The position numbers and the translations under genes were made by a program. A model generated the notes under the pieces. That model was not told the origin of the DNA, ran no database searches, and saw only the letters and a program-made list of their open reading frames with translations. A DNA stretch of 7,130 nucleotides from an uncultured Clostridia bacterium. Lineage in GTDB: Bacteria > Bacillota > Clostridia > TANB77 > CAG-508. Every line of letters begins with the position of its first letter. Positions within the stretch are counted from its first letter, which is position 1. The stretch lies in NCBI GenBank assembly GCA_934162925.1, contig CAKPJR010000059.1:1-7130 (forward strand). The letters run 5' to 3'. Positions 5,004-7,130 of this stretch are shown here, one piece after another.

Positions 5004-7009
5004 AAAAGATTTGTTTATAAAAGAAAAACTAAAACAAGACAAAGAAATTTCAGAACAAGCAAATGATATTTTCGAAAAAATAAAGGAGGAGTATGGAATG
5101 GAAAACAATGAAAATAAAGTAATAAAAATAAGCTTTAATAAATTCTTAAGTATAGCAGCAGTAATAGTTATGGTGTTATTTGTAGGAATAAATGTCTTTG
5201 CATACAAAATGAATAAACCTAATTTAATATCTGCCATAGAAGCTTTAATAAAAAAGGATGATGAAATAGAGAAAACGGATGAAGTCGCAAAAAAATTATT
5301 TGAAGAAGCTGTATTAGCAATAAGAGATGGATTTAATATTGAATATGATTCTAAAGAGATAAAAGAAATTAATGGAATATATTATGGAAAAACAAGATTA
5401 GAATACTCTGAATTAAAAGAAAAATATGAAGATATTTTTACAGGAGAAGCATTAGAAAATGTATTAGCAATTAATTCATTTGATGTAGATGGAATAGCTT
5501 ATATTGTTCCAAAAGCAGGACCAGGATATTATATTGAAGATATTAATGTAGAAAAACTAAATAAAAATAATGAGGAATTAACATACAAAGCGTTTTATAT
5601 AAAAGCATATGCGGATAGTAGTGAAAAAGAAGAAAATGAATGCCAATTTAAAATTAAGAAAGTAAATGGAAACTACAGAATTTCTGCAACAAATTATTTA
5701 GGTATAGATAAAAAACAAGATGAAATGAAAACAGAAGAAGATATAGAATTAACTAAAAAAATGAAAAGCAATATAGGAATAAATTTTAGCTATCCTGAAA
5801 AATGGGAAGAAGAAAGGTCCCCATGGGATGGAGCTGTAGCAGTAGGACCTAATGAACGGAAATGGCGATTTTAAGGGACACCTTACATTTAAATTAGAAT
5901 GGTGGGAAGCGGCAAATGGAAGTAATTTAACAGCAGAACAATGTGTTGAAAAATATGGAATATTTACTAATGATATAGAGCAAGGTAATATAGATATTTC
6001 TACTAGCAAGGGGTATTATATTAAAAATAAAGGCACAGAATATGGAGAAAATGAAAATTTTAATTATAAATCAATAACAATCTATTTTGAGGCTAATTCT
6101 GAAATTTATCAAATATATTATTATGGAGATGAACAATCATATAACAAATATTACAAAACTTTTGAAAAAATGCTAGAAACAGTAGAATTTACTACACCTA
6201 CTTTTAAAGATATGATACAAAAAGAAACAGAAGATAAGAACCAAGAAAAAACAAAAGATGAAAGTGTTAAAAATAGAAATAATAATACTGAAGAGACTAC
6301 TAGTAATTCTGTTCAAAAAGAAAAATTTTTGTGTGGAGATGCAAATTGTGATGAAGAAGTAAACGGCAAAGATCTTATTGCTATCAAAAAGTATATTAAC
6401 GGTGAAAGGGAGTTGACAGAACAAGGAAAGATTAACGCAGATGTAAATGACGATGAAGCAGTAAATAACGCAGATGTAAAAATTTTAAAAAAATACTTAG
6501 CAGGAATATATAGTAAATTACCACAAAGAACTTCAGGAGAAGAGTTCACAGCGAAAGCTGTGCCAGGAATGTCAATAAAATATCCAGAAGATTGGACTGT
6601 AGAAGAAATAGACAAAGGAACATGGGGACAACGTACAGGAAATGCTACTTGTATATTTAGGGGAAGTATTAATAATATAAGAATAACAGTAACAACTTAT
6701 GATCCATTATTCAAAGTAGGAGGATACAAAAATTTAATAAAACAAGAATGTTCAAGATATGGAATAAATTATTATGAAGGGTTAGAAGAGAATGGATATA
6801 ACGTAGGAGACAATAACAAAAACAATTTAGATTGGAGAATCTTAAGAATATCTTCAAATATAAGGAATTATTATCATATAATTGATAAAAATGTAGACAA
6901 TTCATTGAAAATAGAAGTAAAAATAGACAATCCAACAGGAGAGAATCAATTACCAGTAGAAAGAATAATAGATGATATTATTTTAGGTACAACAGTACGC
7001 TCATACTAG
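4996..7009 (+). CDS. RsiV/DUF4179-like anti-sigma factor with dockerin and two PsbP-like domains, +1 frameshift at 5857
   Basis: It overlaps the sigma gene by 8 bp; AGGAGGTG (4981-4988) lies 7 nt before ATG. With C5857 skipped it encodes 670 residues. Residues 1-47 are a cytoplasmic, charged, presumably sigma-binding segment, and about 48-70 one transmembrane helix (FLSIAAVIVMVLFVGINVFA). Residues 75-245 form an extracellular lysine/glutamate-rich domain. Residues 258-399 are a 'YPEKW' domain resembling PsbP-like folds. A low-complexity linker spans about 402-444. A type I dockerin (446-509) carries two calcium loops, D448-x-N450-x-D452...N456..D459 and D482-x-N484-x-D486...N490..D493. A second 'YPEDW' domain covers 520-670. 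Unshifted translation ends at 5874, five codons after CGG, inside the first YPE-W domain. The downstream frame (ATG 5852 to 7009) alone would lack an anchor. One protein, shifted or broken, is therefore the better reading. The role, sequestering the sigma factor and releasing it on an envelope signal, is inferred from family and position. Confidence 0.8.
5857..5860 (+). other. Frameshift site 3: in-frame CGGA
   Basis: Zero-frame codons are CCT AAT GAA CGG AAA TGG CGA TTT TAA. Skipping the C gives GAA GGA AAT GGC GAT TTT AAG GGA CAC, continuing the domain (GDFKGHLTFKLEWWEAANGS) for 383 more residues to 7009. It is the only in-frame CGG in the whole 2-kb gene. Confidence 0.8.
6331..6522 (+). 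other. Type I dockerin domain within the anti-sigma protein
   Basis: Two F-hand-like calcium loops, DANCDEEVNGKD and DVNDDEAVNNAD, are each followed by a helix (LIAIKKYING, VKILKKYLAG). They are about 34 residues apart and end in KLP, the standard duplicated dockerin layout. All expected calcium ligands (positions 1, 3, 5, 9, 12) are present in both halves. Dockerins bind cohesin modules of cellulosome-like scaffolds. Finding one between two repeats of a putative sensor ectodomain is unusual. Confidence 0.85.
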
Positions 7010-7066
7010 ATTTAATGATACAAGATTCGAATATTATTCAAAAATATAAAAAAGGTTAGTTAAAAA

Positions 7067-7095
7067 AGTAAATTCCAGTTGAAATAGAATTTACT
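7067..7095 (+). repeat. Inverted repeat after the anti-sigma gene
   Basis: A perfect 9-bp stem (AGTAAATTC at 7067-7075, GAATTTACT at 7087-7095) with an 11-nt loop lies 58 nt past the stop codon. It is not followed by a T-run, so it is a weaker terminator candidate than the next hairpin. Nothing else is seen in 7010-7066 beyond AT-rich sequence. Confidence 0.4.
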
Positions 7096-7107
7096 AGTTT
7101 AAAAGAA

Positions 7108-7130
7108 AAGTCCATTAAATGAATGGATTT
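7108..7130 (+). terminator. Probable terminator of the sigma/anti-sigma operon, at window edge
   Basis: AAGTCCATT (7108-7116) pairs with AATGGATTT (7122-7130) over 9 bp with one G-T wobble around an AAATG loop. An A-rich run precedes it and the right arm ends in Ts at the window boundary. Whether the T-run continues cannot be seen. Confidence 0.55.

Noticed and set aside
5852..7009. Downstream half of the anti-sigma as an independent gene starting at ATG 5852
   Set aside because: The start lies inside a domain continued from the upstream frame, overlaps the end of that frame, has only a poor binding site, and would give an extracellular-type protein without signal or anchor.
1321..7009. Simple sequencing or assembly error as the explanation for all frameshifts
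   Set aside because: Not fully excluded, only down-weighted: the extra base is never in a homopolymer, always makes an in-frame CGG, and identical local contexts out of frame are intact. Raw reads would decide.
1..7130. CRISPR array, tRNA genes or insertion sequences
   Set aside because: No regularly spaced direct repeats, no cloverleaf-like sequence and no transposase reading frame were seen on either strand.

Overview
The window is very AT-rich, with coding sequence dominated by AAA, ATA, GAA and AGA codons. Its gene set (xpt, an ECF sigma factor with a membrane anti-sigma partner, a dockerin module, a Big_2/SH3b/C39 surface protein) points to a low-GC Bacillota, most likely an anaerobic Clostridia-type gut or fibre-associated bacterium. 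That placement is inferred from gene content and composition, not from a database search.

Layout. Positions 1-125 are the 3' end of a 23S rRNA, followed by a short spacer and a complete 5S rRNA (213-328), so this is the end of an rRNA operon. Two hairpins separate it from xpt (xanthine phosphoribosyltransferase, minus strand), which has its own promoter. On the plus strand come a REP-like GC-rich palindrome, a sigma-A promoter, and a flavin-reductase-family gene whose frame breaks near codon 129. A degenerate glycine-rich gene tail and a strong terminator follow. A small Xre-type regulator (minus) then faces a 595-residue membrane-anchored Big_2 x3 / SH3b / C39-like cysteine peptidase protein (plus). 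Their intergenic region carries a good promoter with an operator-like palindrome inside it. The last third is an ECF sigma gene overlapping a large RsiV/DUF4179-like anti-sigma gene. The anti-sigma has two copies of a 'YPE-W' domain flanking a type I dockerin, and it too is split by one +1 frameshift. A terminator sits at the window's right edge.

How the genes fit together. The sigma/anti-sigma pair is translationally coupled. It is preceded by TGAACC-N17-GTCTAATA, an ECF-type promoter that is presumably autoregulated. A second copy with the same 17-nt spacing lies at 2103-2133, pointing towards the Xre gene (antisense) and the surface protein. The pair may therefore sense something at the cell surface through its dockerin-bearing ectodomain and control cell-surface genes.

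Most interesting observation. In the plus-strand genes, every in-frame CGG triplet found (1705, 2027, 5857, and probably 2037) sits where the frame must shift by +1 to restore a sensible protein. At each one the shift skips the C and reads the following GGN as glycine. Out-of-frame CGG occurrences, including some in nearly identical local context (ACGGAA), show no frame disruption. Systematic sequence error and gene decay remain possible. The alternative is a genome in which CGG is not decoded as a triplet and CGGN is read with a +1 shift (tetranucleotide to Gly).
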